NCBI RefSeq assembly: GCF_003382275.1
Contig: NZ_QTJX01000001.1
Coordinates: 1,240,001-1,304,000, forward strand
Origin: Flagellimonas nanhaiensis
GTDB taxonomy: Bacteria > Bacteroidota > Bacteroidia > Flavobacteriales > Flavobacteriaceae
Direction: 5' to 3'
DNA length: 64,000 bases
How positions within the stretch are numbered: position 1 is the first letter of the stretch; every line of letters begins with the position of its first letter. This document shows positions 53,250-61,810 of the stretch, piece after piece. The position numbers and the translations under genes were made by a program. A model generated the notes under the pieces. The model ran no database searches. It was given only the letters and a program-made list of their open reading frames with translations, and was not told where the DNA came from.

Positions 53250-55034
53250 ATGGAGCTTACAAGCGCAAAGGAAACCACTGTTGCCGTTTTGCCTTTTCAG
53301 ATATTGGGAGATGTTGAAAGCATGAGTCCGGTCATTATCGGATTTACGGAAGACCTTATTGTCAATTTTTCAAAATTTATTGGACTTTCGGTTATTTCCC
53401 AGGATTCTTCCTTAGGTATTTCCAGTATTAATGACAGCCCAACTATTTCTTTATTGGGCACGGATTACATTGTTACTGGAAGTTTTAGGGCGCATGGAGA
53501 ATTATATAGAATAGCCGTTAAACTTATACGTACAAGGGATAATAAGGTTGTGTTTGCCGGAAATCATGATGTAACCCTGGAATCCATCTTAAGCACCCAA
53601 AATACTGTTACCGAACAAGTTGTAAGCGTTCTACAGCAACAAATCAACCACGATCTTCTCTCCTATTCCTATAAAAAGGAATCTTTGGATTTAGCCGCTT
53701 ACGAAAATTGGCTCTTGGGGATGAACCTATTAAAGAAAGGTACCATCGAGAGTGACCTAAAAGCTAGGGAACATTTTAAGGCTGCCCTTAAAATTGACCC
53801 TCAATTTGCTCGAGCTTATACCGGAATTTCACTCTCCTATTTCAATGAATGGAGCTGTCAGCTCTGGGATAGATGGGATATCAGTCAGAAAGGGGCCCAT
53901 GAATATGCCCTTAAGGCTATCGAATTGGATGAAAACGATTATATCTCACTTGCGGTTTTAGGAAGGACTTTTCTGTATTTGGGTGATTACGAAAAATCAG
54001 AACATTTCCTGAGAAAGTCCCTCAGGATGAATCCCAATGATGCCGACAACCTAATTCTTATTGCTTTTTGCATGGTTTATCTTGGCTATGCCAAGGAGGC
54101 CGAGCAATTATTCCACAAGGCAAAAGAGTTGAATCCATTACACCCAGACGTGTATTTTCCTCACGGTTCATTTATCTATTTTGAGCTTGGTGATTATAAA
54201 AAGTCCATTGAGTACGTTGAAAAAGTAAAGAATACTACTTGCTGGACAGATTTTTCAGCGTATGCTGCCGCTGCGTATTACTATCTCTCAGACCACGAAA
54301 AAGTGAATTTCTATTGGGATATGTACATAGCAGCGTACAAAAAAAACATAGCCAAAGGAAAGGAAGTTTCCCTCAAAGATGCCCTTGAGTGGCAACATAT
54401 GGTGAATCCATATAAAGTAAAATCCAATTTGGAGCCGTTCTGGGAGCATATGGGAAGTAAAAAATCCAGCGCCAATTACACTTCAAAAACCACTACTATT
54501 TCTGGAACTCCCAAGGGTAGTTTTGTGCAAAACGGGGATATCTGGGAAATTGAGTATGCCGGAGAATCAACGGGAATCAAGGATTGTAAGGGATTGCATG
54601 ATATTGCAAAACTGCTGGAACAGCCCGAAAAGCAATTCCATTGCACCCAATTAATGGGGACCGTTTTGGATAGCAAGGGAACAGATGTTGTTGATGATCA
54701 GGCCATGAACGACTATAAAAAAAGAATACGATCTCTTCAAACTGATATATCAGAAGCCGAAGAAATGGGACACACTTCTAAAGTGGAAGACCTAAGAGAA
54801 GAATACGAGGCACTAATAGACCATCTTTCCCAAATCACCGGGATGTCCAACAAAACAAGAAAAATAGGTTCATCTCTGGAAAAGGCCAGATCAGCCGTAA
54901 CATGGCGTATTCGTAATGCCATTAAGAAAATTGGAGAGGTCCAACCAAAACTCGCCAAACACCTGGCCAATTCTATTAAAACTGGCACTTTTTGTAGCTA
55001 TGTTCCCGAGTCTCCCCACGAGTGGACCATATAA
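53250..55034 (+). CDS. FlgO/TolB-like plus TPR protein with uncharacterised C-terminal domain
   Basis: A 594-residue soluble protein. The N-terminal region (about 8-140) resembles the FlgO/TolB-like domain that precedes TPRs in many regulators (VAVLPFQILGD, GTDYIVTGSFR). TPR-type helices follow (about 150-335), e.g. AREHFKAALKIDPQFARAY. A C-terminal part (about 430-590) holds DIWEIEYAGESTGIKDCKGLHDIAKLL, coiled-coil SEAEEMGHTSKVED and AVTWRIRNAIKKI with LAKHLANSIKTGTFCSY. This C-terminal segment occurs in ATPase and cyclase-type signalling proteins, but no catalytic domain is present here. Function unknown. Confidence 0.75.
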   Translation: MELTSAKETTVAVLPFQILGDVESMSPVIIGFTEDLIVNFSKFIGLSVISQDSSLGISSINDSPTISLLGTDYIVTGSFRAHGELYRIAVKLIRTRDNKVVFAGNHDVTLESILSTQNTVTEQVVSVLQQQINHDLLSYSYKKESLDLAAYENWLLGMNLLKKGTIESDLKAREHFKAALKIDPQFARAYTGISLSYFNEWSCQLWDRWDISQKGAHEYALKAIELDENDYISLAVLGRTFLYLGDYEKSEHFLRKSLRMNPNDADNLILIAFCMVYLGYAKEAEQLFHKAKELNPLHPDVYFPHGSFIYFELGDYKKSIEYVEKVKNTTCWTDFSAYAAAAYYYLSDHEKVNFYWDMYIAAYKKNIAKGKEVSLKDALEWQHMVNPYKVKSNLEPFWEHMGSKKSSANYTSKTTTISGTPKGSFVQNGDIWEIEYAGESTGIKDCKGLHDIAKLLEQPEKQFHCTQLMGTVLDSKGTDVVDDQAMNDYKKRIRSLQTDISEAEEMGHTSKVEDLREEYEALIDHLSQITGMSNKTRKIGSSLEKARSAVTWRIRNAIKKIGEVQPKLAKHLANSIKTGTFCSYVPESPHEWTI

Positions 55035-55047
55035 ACTTACGGCACTT

Positions 55048-55062
55048 CCTTACAATGTAAGG
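55048..55062. promoter_or_regulatory. Perfect 15-bp palindrome after the TPR gene
   Basis: CCTTACAATGTAAGG has 7-bp arms around a central A. It lies 14 bp after the stop of the TPR gene and 62 bp before the sterol-desaturase ATG. It may be an operator for the downstream gene, or a weak terminator, though the T-tract after it is broken (TCAAAACTTTT). Confidence 0.4.
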
Positions 55063-55123
55063 TCAAAACTTTTGCATTAAAGTGTGTATTAACAACACAA
55101 TCGAGAACATTTAAAGCAAAACA

Positions 55124-55906
55124 ATGGAAACTATTTTACAAAATTTACCGAACCCTTGGGAAGTACTTATAGACCCAATCTCATTAATCGTATTGGGGAT
55201 GTACGCGGTTTTAATGATTTGGGAAGGACTTTTTCCTGCAAGGAAATTGCCAAAAATGAAATTCTGGAAAATAAGAGGAATGGCCTCTTTTGCCGTTTTC
55301 TTTTATCTCTCCACCTATTTTCCACTTATCTGGGACACCTATTTGGCAGATTACCAAATTTTTGACCTTACTTCGCTGGGTGCGGGTTGGGGAGCATTTG
55401 TCAGTGTTATGATCTATGAATTTGCTCTTTACATTTGGCACTGGGCCATGCACAAAAATGATGGCCTATGGAAAGTTTTCCACCAAATGCACCACAGTGC
55501 GGAACGCATGGATACCTACGGGGCCTTTTATTTTAGCCCGATGGATATGATCGGGTTTACTTTTTTAGGAAGTCTTTGTTTGGTGGTAGTTGCAGGATTT
55601 ACTGCTGAAGCAGCAACCTTGTTCATCCTGATAACCACTTTCCTGAGCATTTTTCAGCACAGCAACATCAAAACGCCAACTTGGATAGGTTATATCATCC
55701 AAAGACCGGAATCCCACACGGTTCATCATGCTAAAGGAGTTCATGCCTATAATTATTCTGATATTCCTTTGTTCGATATCATTTTTGGAACGTTTAAAAA
55801 CCCATCCAAATATGAGCACGATACCGGGTTTTACCACGGAGCATCAACTAGGGTTTGGGACATGCTGACATTCAAAGATGTGCACAAGCCTAAAAATGCA
55901 GGATAA
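55124..55906 (+). CDS. Sterol desaturase / fatty acid hydroxylase family enzyme
   Basis: A 260-residue membrane di-iron enzyme. Membrane segments lie at about 18-35, 48-68, 88-105 and 140-175. Histidine motifs are WHWAMHKND, FHQMHHSAE, QHSNIKTP and HTVHHAKGVH; all expected clusters are present. It is not closely similar in sequence to the family member at 13514-14470, so the two probably act on different substrates. A palindromic site lies upstream; the gene may be regulated alone. Confidence 0.9.
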   Translation: METILQNLPNPWEVLIDPISLIVLGMYAVLMIWEGLFPARKLPKMKFWKIRGMASFAVFFYLSTYFPLIWDTYLADYQIFDLTSLGAGWGAFVSVMIYEFALYIWHWAMHKNDGLWKVFHQMHHSAERMDTYGAFYFSPMDMIGFTFLGSLCLVVVAGFTAEAATLFILITTFLSIFQHSNIKTPTWIGYIIQRPESHTVHHAKGVHAYNYSDIPLFDIIFGTFKNPSKYEHDTGFYHGASTRVWDMLTFKDVHKPKNAG

Positions 55907-55944
55907 TTCTATCTTTTAATATCCACATTTGTAAAACTCCAACT

Positions 55945-56358
55945 ATGAATGATCACTATCAATTGAGCGATTCAGATTTTGAAAAGAAATTTGAGGATTG
56001 TAGCCTTGAGCCGAGTCTTTTTAATCATGAGGCCCATGTTAGATTAGCTTGGGTGTACATTAAAAAATATGGTGAAGCTATCGCCATTCAAAAAATATGT
56101 GAAGACATAAAAAGATTTGATCGAACGCATGGCGATGGAAATAAGTTTCATGTTACCCTTACGGTTGCCTCGGTAAAAGCGGTAAATCATTTCATCAAAA
56201 AATCTAGCTCCTCAAGCTTTAAGGCCTTTATTGGTGAGTTCCCCCGCTTAAAGACTTCTTTTAAAGAGTTATTGGACCAGCATTACGGATTTAATGTACT
56301 CTCTGATGAAAAAGCCAAGACAATATATGTTCTCCCAGACTTGGTTCCTTTTTCATGA
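55945..56358 (+). CDS. Small conserved hypothetical protein
   Basis: A 137-residue soluble protein beginning MNDHYQLSDSDFEKKFEDC, with a conserved-looking FNHEAHVRLAWVYIKKYG and a histidine-rich FDRTHGDGNKFHVTLT. The combination of conserved His residues (NHEAH, THGDGNKFH) suggests a ligand or metal site. I do not recognise the family. It starts 38 bp after the sterol-desaturase gene and precedes the glycosyltransferase by 39 bp. Confidence 0.7.
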   Translation: MNDHYQLSDSDFEKKFEDCSLEPSLFNHEAHVRLAWVYIKKYGEAIAIQKICEDIKRFDRTHGDGNKFHVTLTVASVKAVNHFIKKSSSSSFKAFIGEFPRLKTSFKELLDQHYGFNVLSDEKAKTIYVLPDLVPFS

Positions 56359-56397
56359 TTCTATATTACTTGCCTTGGGATTTTGTTATTTTGTACA

Positions 56398-57405
56398 ATG
56401 CAAAATCCCAAAGTAAGTATCCTCATACCATTTAAGAATACTGCGCACTTCCTTTCCGATTGCCTCGATTCAATTCTAAACCAAACCTATAACAATTGGG
56501 AGGTTTTAGCTATCGATGATAGTTCCGATGACACTAGTCATGAACTGGTCAGCACCTATGCCAAAAAGGATTCAAGGATAAATGTATTTTCTAATGAAGG
56601 TTCTGGAATTATTCCAGCTTTGCGAACTGCGTATGCCAAAAGTACCGGGGATTTTATAACCCGAATGGATTCTGATGACATTATGAAATTGGACAGGTTA
56701 AAAACCATGGTTCAATCCCTACAGATTCATGGAAAGGGGCATGTAGCCGTGGGGCAGGTTCAATATTTTTCTGATCGAGGTATTAGCAATGGCTACGAAA
56801 GATATGAAACATGGCTCAACAATTTGACGGCCACAGGAAGCAACTATGATGAAATTTATAAGGAATGTGTGATACCTTCACCATGTTGGATGGTCTATCG
56901 GGAAGACTTTGATAACTGCGATGGTTTTGGGCCCAATCGCTATCCTGAAGACTATGACCTAACTTTCCGGTTCTACGAACATCACTTAAAAATCATTCCA
57001 TGTGAAAAGATACTTCATCTATGGAGGGATTATGATAGCAGAACTTCCAGAACCCATGAACATTATGCCCAGAATTACTTTTTGGATATCAAACTGCACT
57101 ATTTTCTAAAACTCCATTATGATTCAAATAGACCCTTGGTAATTTGGGGCGCAGGCTTTAAAGGAAAGACCATAGCCAAACAACTGCTTGAAAAATCCAT
57201 TGATTTTACTTGGCTGTGTGATAACCCCAATAAAATCGGCAAAAAAATATATGACCAGCCCATGGTCCATTTTGAAACGCTAAAAACCCTGGATAGACCT
57301 CAAAGTATAGTAACCGTGGCCAATGAATCGGCCCAAGAAGAAATCCGGAACTATTTTTCCAGCTTAGGGCAATTGCCCATGACCGACTTTTTCTTTTTCT
57401 GTTGA
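56398..57405 (+). CDS. Family-2 glycosyltransferase with C-terminal Rossmann-like domain
   Basis: A 335-residue enzyme: GT2 domain (about 1-215) with VSILIPFKNT, AIDDSSDD and TRMDSDDIM (DxD-type nucleotide-sugar/metal site), and EDYDLTFRFY later. Residues about 245-335 form a small Rossmann-like unit starting LVIWGAGFKGKTIAKQLL, with a nucleotide-binding-like glycine motif. ATG 56398 is chosen over an in-frame TTG at 56383. It probably builds a surface glycan. A near-match to a -7 box lies directly before it. Confidence 0.88.
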   Translation: MQNPKVSILIPFKNTAHFLSDCLDSILNQTYNNWEVLAIDDSSDDTSHELVSTYAKKDSRINVFSNEGSGIIPALRTAYAKSTGDFITRMDSDDIMKLDRLKTMVQSLQIHGKGHVAVGQVQYFSDRGISNGYERYETWLNNLTATGSNYDEIYKECVIPSPCWMVYREDFDNCDGFGPNRYPEDYDLTFRFYEHHLKIIPCEKILHLWRDYDSRTSRTHEHYAQNYFLDIKLHYFLKLHYDSNRPLVIWGAGFKGKTIAKQLLEKSIDFTWLCDNPNKIGKKIYDQPMVHFETLKTLDRPQSIVTVANESAQEEIRNYFSSLGQLPMTDFFFFC

Positions 57406-57464
57406 ATCGGAAAATTACCAAACTCTTAACAGCCCTTTTTTCATATCAAGATGCTTTTAATCCC

Positions 57465-57472
57465 TATATTTG
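57465..57472 (+). promoter_or_regulatory. -7 box for the BatA-dihydroorotase gene cluster
   Basis: TATATTTG, a perfect TAnnTTTG, ends 17 bp before the ATG at 57490. No TTG is present at 17-21 bp upstream. The genes after it are closely packed to 61660. Confidence 0.45.
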
Positions 57473-57489
57473 TCCAATCTTAGTTGGGA

Positions 57490-59412
57490 ATGCAGTTCAA
57501 ACATCCGGAAATTCTTTGGGCCCTTTTTCTTCTCCTCATTCCCATTTTTATCCATCTTTTTCAACTCAGAAGGTATAAGAAAACTCCTTTTACCAACGTT
57601 GCCATGTTGCAAAAAGTGGTTTCGGAATCGCGAAAGAGCAACACCTTAAAAAAATGGCTGCTGCTATTGACGAGATGCCTGTTAATCAGCGCGCTGATTC
57701 TAGCTTTTGCTCAGCCCTTTTCTGCTAGTGAAACGGCCTTGAAGACTAAGGAAGTGGTTATATACCTAGATGATTCCTTCAGCATGCAGGCCAAAAACAA
57801 TGGGCTTACCCTTTTGGAAAAATCAGTGCAGGACCTGTTCAAAGATTTAGACCCTGAAACTCCCATCAGCCTATTTACCAATGAAAAAACATATAAGAAC
57901 GTTACGTTAAAAAGTATACAGAACAATCTGTTATCCCTGAGCTTTTCTCCCAAACAATTGGATCTTGGTGAAATTCAGTTAAAGGCAAACACCCTATTTT
58001 CAACATCCAATGCGGTTTCAAAAAACCTAGTGCTTATTTCCGATTTTCAACAACGTATTGCAAGCATCGGAGATTCGTTTGATTCTGACATTACCCAAAA
58101 CTTGGTACCCACAAGGCCCAATTCCACTAAAAATGTATCTATCGATTCGGTCGTTTTTCAGAACGGACTAACCGAGCAAGCGACAATAACGGCCTTGCTT
58201 TCAGGAGGGTCAGCGGAAGAGAACATACCCATTTCCCTCTTTAATGGGGACATGCTGATTGCAAAAACTGCTGCAAATTTTAGTGCCAACGGCAAGGCTT
58301 CCGTAGAGTTTTCTGTTCCTTCCGGGGAAGAAATTCATGGCCTGCTGGAGATATCGGACAATGGTCTTGCCTATGATAACCGATTCTTCTTCAATATCAA
58401 TGAAAAAGAAAAAGTGAAGGTCCTTGCAATCAATGAATCCGACGATAACTATTTAGAACGCCTGTTCACGGACGACGAGTTTATTTTAAGCTCTTATGTC
58501 CTAAGAAACTTGGACTATAGTACTTTGGACCAGCAAAAGGTAGTGGTGCTGAACAATCTGAGGTCCATTCCCGCTAGTCTGCAAAAAGTCCTTAAGACAT
58601 TTCGGGATGATGGTGGAACATTGGTTGTGGTGCCCTCAACGAATATTGACCTGGATTCTTACAATCAGTTCTTCAGGAACTTTGGCAGTACCCAATGGGT
58701 TGAAAATGCCAATGCTCCCCAGAGAATAACTTCCATTTCCTTTCAACATCCTCTATTTAGGAATGTTTTTGAAAAAGAAGTGACCAATTTTCAATATCCA
58801 ACAGTCAATCAATATTATAAAATTCGCTCCACAGCACCTAAAATCCTTTCCTTTGAAGGAAACGATGCCTTTTTGTATGGACAGGACGGACTGTATTTCT
58901 TTTCCGCTTCCATGGAAATCGAGAATTCAAATTTCAAGAACTCTCCTTTGATTGTCCCTACCCTTTACAACATGGCGATGTCGGGTCTAAAAGCTTCCGA
59001 CATCTATCACGTTCTGGGAAAAGCAAACATTGTTGACCTTTCCATCGGCTTGGATCAAGACCAAATCATAAACGTTTCAAAAGATGATTACCAATTTATC
59101 CCGCTTCAACAGGTCTTTTCAAATAAAGTAAGACTAACATTTGACGGCACACCAACTGAAGGAGGAGTTTTCACCATTGATCATGGTGATAGAACTCTTC
59201 AAAAAATAAGTTTTAATTACCCAAGGTCTGAAAGCAAACTCAACTATCTGAATATAGAACAATTGGAAAATGTGGAAACGTATGATTCCATCGCATCTCT
59301 TTTTGAATATTTTGAAGCTGAAAACAATATTGCAACTTATTGGAAATGGTTTGTTATTTTAGCATTGTTTCTGGCGCTCATTGAGGTAATCATCCAAAAA
59401 TTCATTACATGA
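57490..59412 (+). CDS. BatA/vWA-type membrane protein
   Basis: A 640-residue protein with two N-terminal membrane helices (about 8-24 and 54-74) and the BatA signature FKHPEILWAL...PIFIHLFQLRRYKKTPFTNV. A vWA-like region (about 85-260) keeps the DxSxS MIDAS motif in YLDDSFSMQ. Beta-rich regions and a class-I glutamine-amidotransferase-like segment (about 310-460) follow, with a final helix (about 615-635). ATG 57490 is chosen over a TTG at 57484. Its stop overlaps the ATG of the dihydroorotase-like gene. Confidence 0.85.
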   Translation: MQFKHPEILWALFLLLIPIFIHLFQLRRYKKTPFTNVAMLQKVVSESRKSNTLKKWLLLLTRCLLISALILAFAQPFSASETALKTKEVVIYLDDSFSMQAKNNGLTLLEKSVQDLFKDLDPETPISLFTNEKTYKNVTLKSIQNNLLSLSFSPKQLDLGEIQLKANTLFSTSNAVSKNLVLISDFQQRIASIGDSFDSDITQNLVPTRPNSTKNVSIDSVVFQNGLTEQATITALLSGGSAEENIPISLFNGDMLIAKTAANFSANGKASVEFSVPSGEEIHGLLEISDNGLAYDNRFFFNINEKEKVKVLAINESDDNYLERLFTDDEFILSSYVLRNLDYSTLDQQKVVVLNNLRSIPASLQKVLKTFRDDGGTLVVVPSTNIDLDSYNQFFRNFGSTQWVENANAPQRITSISFQHPLFRNVFEKEVTNFQYPTVNQYYKIRSTAPKILSFEGNDAFLYGQDGLYFFSASMEIENSNFKNSPLIVPTLYNMAMSGLKASDIYHVLGKANIVDLSIGLDQDQIINVSKDDYQFIPLQQVFSNKVRLTFDGTPTEGGVFTIDHGDRTLQKISFNYPRSESKLNYLNIEQLENVETYDSIASLFEYFEAENNIATYWKWFVILALFLALIEVIIQKFIT

Positions 59413-60662
59413 ACATACTGCTGAAGTCTGCAAAAATAGTGTGTCCGAACAACAAGGAACTTCACTTGAAAAAGCGGGATATTCTCATTAAAAAAGGATT
59501 TATAGAAAAAATTGCCTCTTCCATTGAAGCTCCCTCGAATACCAAATCGATAGAATTGAAAAACCTCCATGTTTCGGTGGGATGGTTTGATAGTAGCGTG
59601 AGTTTTGGGGAGCCAGGCCTAGAGGAAAGGGAAAGCATAGCCAACGGTCTGCATGTTGCCGCCAAAAGCGGTTTTACAGATATTGTGCTCAACCCAAACA
59701 CAAAACCGGTTCCCGATACCAGTTCAGATATCGTTTTTTTAAGGGAAAGGGGATTGGGCAAAACCACCAACTTGTTCCCTTTGGGAACACTGACCAAAAA
59801 CTCGGACGGAAAAGACCTTGCGGAACTGTTTGACATGAAAAATGCGGGAGCTATCGGTTTTTATGATTTTAAAAACCAACTTACCAACCCCAATCTTTTA
59901 AAGATTGCGCTCCTATATGCTCAAAATTTTGATGGACTCGTACTTTCTTTTCCGCAAGACGAACAAATAAAAGGCAAAGGAATAGTTCATGAAGGCAAAG
60001 CAACCACTATGCTCGGTCTAAAAGGTATTCCATCCATGGCAGAAGAGCTGCAAATTGCAAGGGACCTTTTTATTCTTGAATACACTGGGGGGAAATTGCA
60101 CATCCCTACGATTTCCACTGCGGGTTCGGTAAAATTAATCGCAAATGCTAAAAAGAAAGGTTTGGATGTAACCTGCAGCGTTGCCGTTCATAACCTTGTC
60201 TTTACCGATGAATCCCTGACCGAGTTTGACACCAACTTTAAAGTTTCTCCACCTTTGAGGGAACAAAAAGATTGCAAAGCCCTTATCAAAGGACTCAAGG
60301 ATGGTACCATTGACTTTGTCACCTCGGACCACATCGCCATAGATGTTGAAGAAAAAAGGGTGGAATTTGACAATGCCGTAGACGGAAGTCTTGGTTTGGA
60401 ATCTGCCTTTGGCGCGCTCATCCCTCTTTTTGGGCTGGAGGATACCATAAAACTTATGACCCAAGGACGTGAACGTTTTGGGTCGGAAGAGCCCACTATT
60501 AAAGAAGGAGCAAAAGCTACACTTACCCTATTTGACCCCACATTGAACTGGGACTTTGAATTGAAGGATATTCTATCCACTTCCAAGAACAGCATGTTTT
60601 TAGGTTCGCAACTTCAAGGGAAGGTGTATGGTGTAGTTAATAATGATCAAATTACAATCTAA
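59409..60662 (+). CDS. Dihydroorotase homologue lacking metal ligands
   Basis: A 417-residue amidohydrolase-fold protein related to dihydroorotase. The metal-binding DxHxHxR is replaced by DSSVSFGEPG (His at 63 and 65 are Ser, Arg at 67 is Gly), the carbamylated lysine region reads GAIGFYDFKN, and TSDHIAID is kept. Active metal chemistry looks lost. Similar non-catalytic dihydroorotase homologues are common in flavobacteria and may support aspartate carbamoyltransferase or have a new role. It overlaps BatA by 4 bp, and the next gene overlaps its end by 20 bp. Confidence 0.85.
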   Translation: MNILLKSAKIVCPNNKELHLKKRDILIKKGFIEKIASSIEAPSNTKSIELKNLHVSVGWFDSSVSFGEPGLEERESIANGLHVAAKSGFTDIVLNPNTKPVPDTSSDIVFLRERGLGKTTNLFPLGTLTKNSDGKDLAELFDMKNAGAIGFYDFKNQLTNPNLLKIALLYAQNFDGLVLSFPQDEQIKGKGIVHEGKATTMLGLKGIPSMAEELQIARDLFILEYTGGKLHIPTISTAGSVKLIANAKKKGLDVTCSVAVHNLVFTDESLTEFDTNFKVSPPLREQKDCKALIKGLKDGTIDFVTSDHIAIDVEEKRVEFDNAVDGSLGLESAFGALIPLFGLEDTIKLMTQGRERFGSEEPTIKEGAKATLTLFDPTLNWDFELKDILSTSKNSMFLGSQLQGKVYGVVNNDQITI

Positions 60663-60990
60663 TATTTTGAGCGAGACCAATTCAGGAAAGACTACTGCAA
60701 TTATAGCCTACCTTACCATTGTAGGCTGCCTAATTGCCATTACCATGAATATGGAACCCAAAAATACCTTCGCCAGATTTCATATCCGTCAGGCTTTTGG
60801 TATTCACTTGGTATTTCATGCTTTGGCCATTGTTATGACCTTTACCGAGGTGGTCTATATGTCCTTACCGCTATATCTATTCTATCTTGTTCTTTGGGGG
60901 TATGGCTTCCTTCAGGCCCTGAACGGAAAAACCAAACCGTTGCCTGTTTTGGGAGAGCATTTTCAAAAATGGTTTACCTTTATCCCTTAA
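60643..60990 (+). CDS. Small membrane protein, Tic20/DUF4870-like
   Basis: A 115-residue membrane protein with about three or four hydrophobic segments (22-38, 52-70, 74-92, with a short re-entrant stretch) and the family motif NTFARFHIRQAFGIHLVF, which resembles Tic20/DUF4870 proteins. Function unknown. Its start lies 20 bp inside the dihydroorotase-like gene, and the esterase gene follows after 10 bp, so it is part of a tight operon. Confidence 0.75.
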   Translation: MIKLQSNILSETNSGKTTAIIAYLTIVGCLIAITMNMEPKNTFARFHIRQAFGIHLVFHALAIVMTFTEVVYMSLPLYLFYLVLWGYGFLQALNGKTKPLPVLGEHFQKWFTFIP

Positions 60991-61000
60991 TTTTTAGTAA

Positions 61001-61660
61001 ATGTCCCCTACCCAACTGTCTTTACAATACCTACTGAGACCTTCTTCCCTAACTTCTGGGAAATTACCCGCTATTTTTATGTTTCATGGCTATGGCAGTA
61101 ATGAGGAAGACCTTTTTTCTTTTGCTTCCGAACTTCCTGAAGAATTACATGTCATTTCAGTGAGGGCACCTTATAATTTGGAACCTTTTGGCCATGCATG
61201 GTACTCCATAAATTTTGATGCTGAATATGGAAAATGGAGTGATGACGATCAAGCAATTCAATCCAGGGAGAAAATTGTTTCCTTTATTGATGAGGCCATT
61301 GAGGCTCACAATTTGGATGAGGAAAACATTACGCTATTAGGATTTAGTCAAGGTACTATTCTCAGCTATGCAGTAGCGTTGTCCTTCCCTGAAAAAATAA
61401 AAAATGTGGTTGCGTTGAGCGGATATATCAATGAAAATATTCTGGTGGAAGGCTATGCCGAAAAGAACCATCATAATCTTCGAATATATGCTTCACACGG
61501 ACAAGTGGACCAGGTAATCCCGGTGGAATGGGCGCAAAGAACTCCAGATTTCCTTAAAAACTTAGGTGTTGAGCATACCTATGAGGAATTTCCCATTGGC
61601 CATGGTGTGTCCCAACAAAACTTTTATTCGTTTAGGGAATGGCTGATTGAGCGAATTTAG
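61001..61660 (+). CDS. Phospholipase/carboxylesterase family alpha/beta hydrolase
   Basis: A 219-residue serine esterase of the phospholipase/carboxylesterase (acyl-protein thioesterase-like) group. The triad is visible: Ser in LLGFSQGTIL, Asp in SHGQVDQVIPV and His in PIGHGVSQQ. The N-terminal IFMFHGYGSNEEDL oxyanion motif fits. No signal peptide, so cytoplasmic. It ends the BatA-dihydroorotase cluster. Confidence 0.92.
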   Translation: MSPTQLSLQYLLRPSSLTSGKLPAIFMFHGYGSNEEDLFSFASELPEELHVISVRAPYNLEPFGHAWYSINFDAEYGKWSDDDQAIQSREKIVSFIDEAIEAHNLDEENITLLGFSQGTILSYAVALSFPEKIKNVVALSGYINENILVEGYAEKNHHNLRIYASHGQVDQVIPVEWAQRTPDFLKNLGVEHTYEEFPIGHGVSQQNFYSFREWLIERI

Positions 61661-61810
61661 GGGAGAGTACTTTTTGTTTTGGTGCACTTATCGGTAAGGT
61701 GTATGATTTCGATGCGTGTTTCAGTAACTAATTTAGCAAATACAAACTGAATAGAAAATCTGCAAGGATTTTCGTAAGTAAGCCTTTACTAGCAATGAAT
61801 TATACACAAT

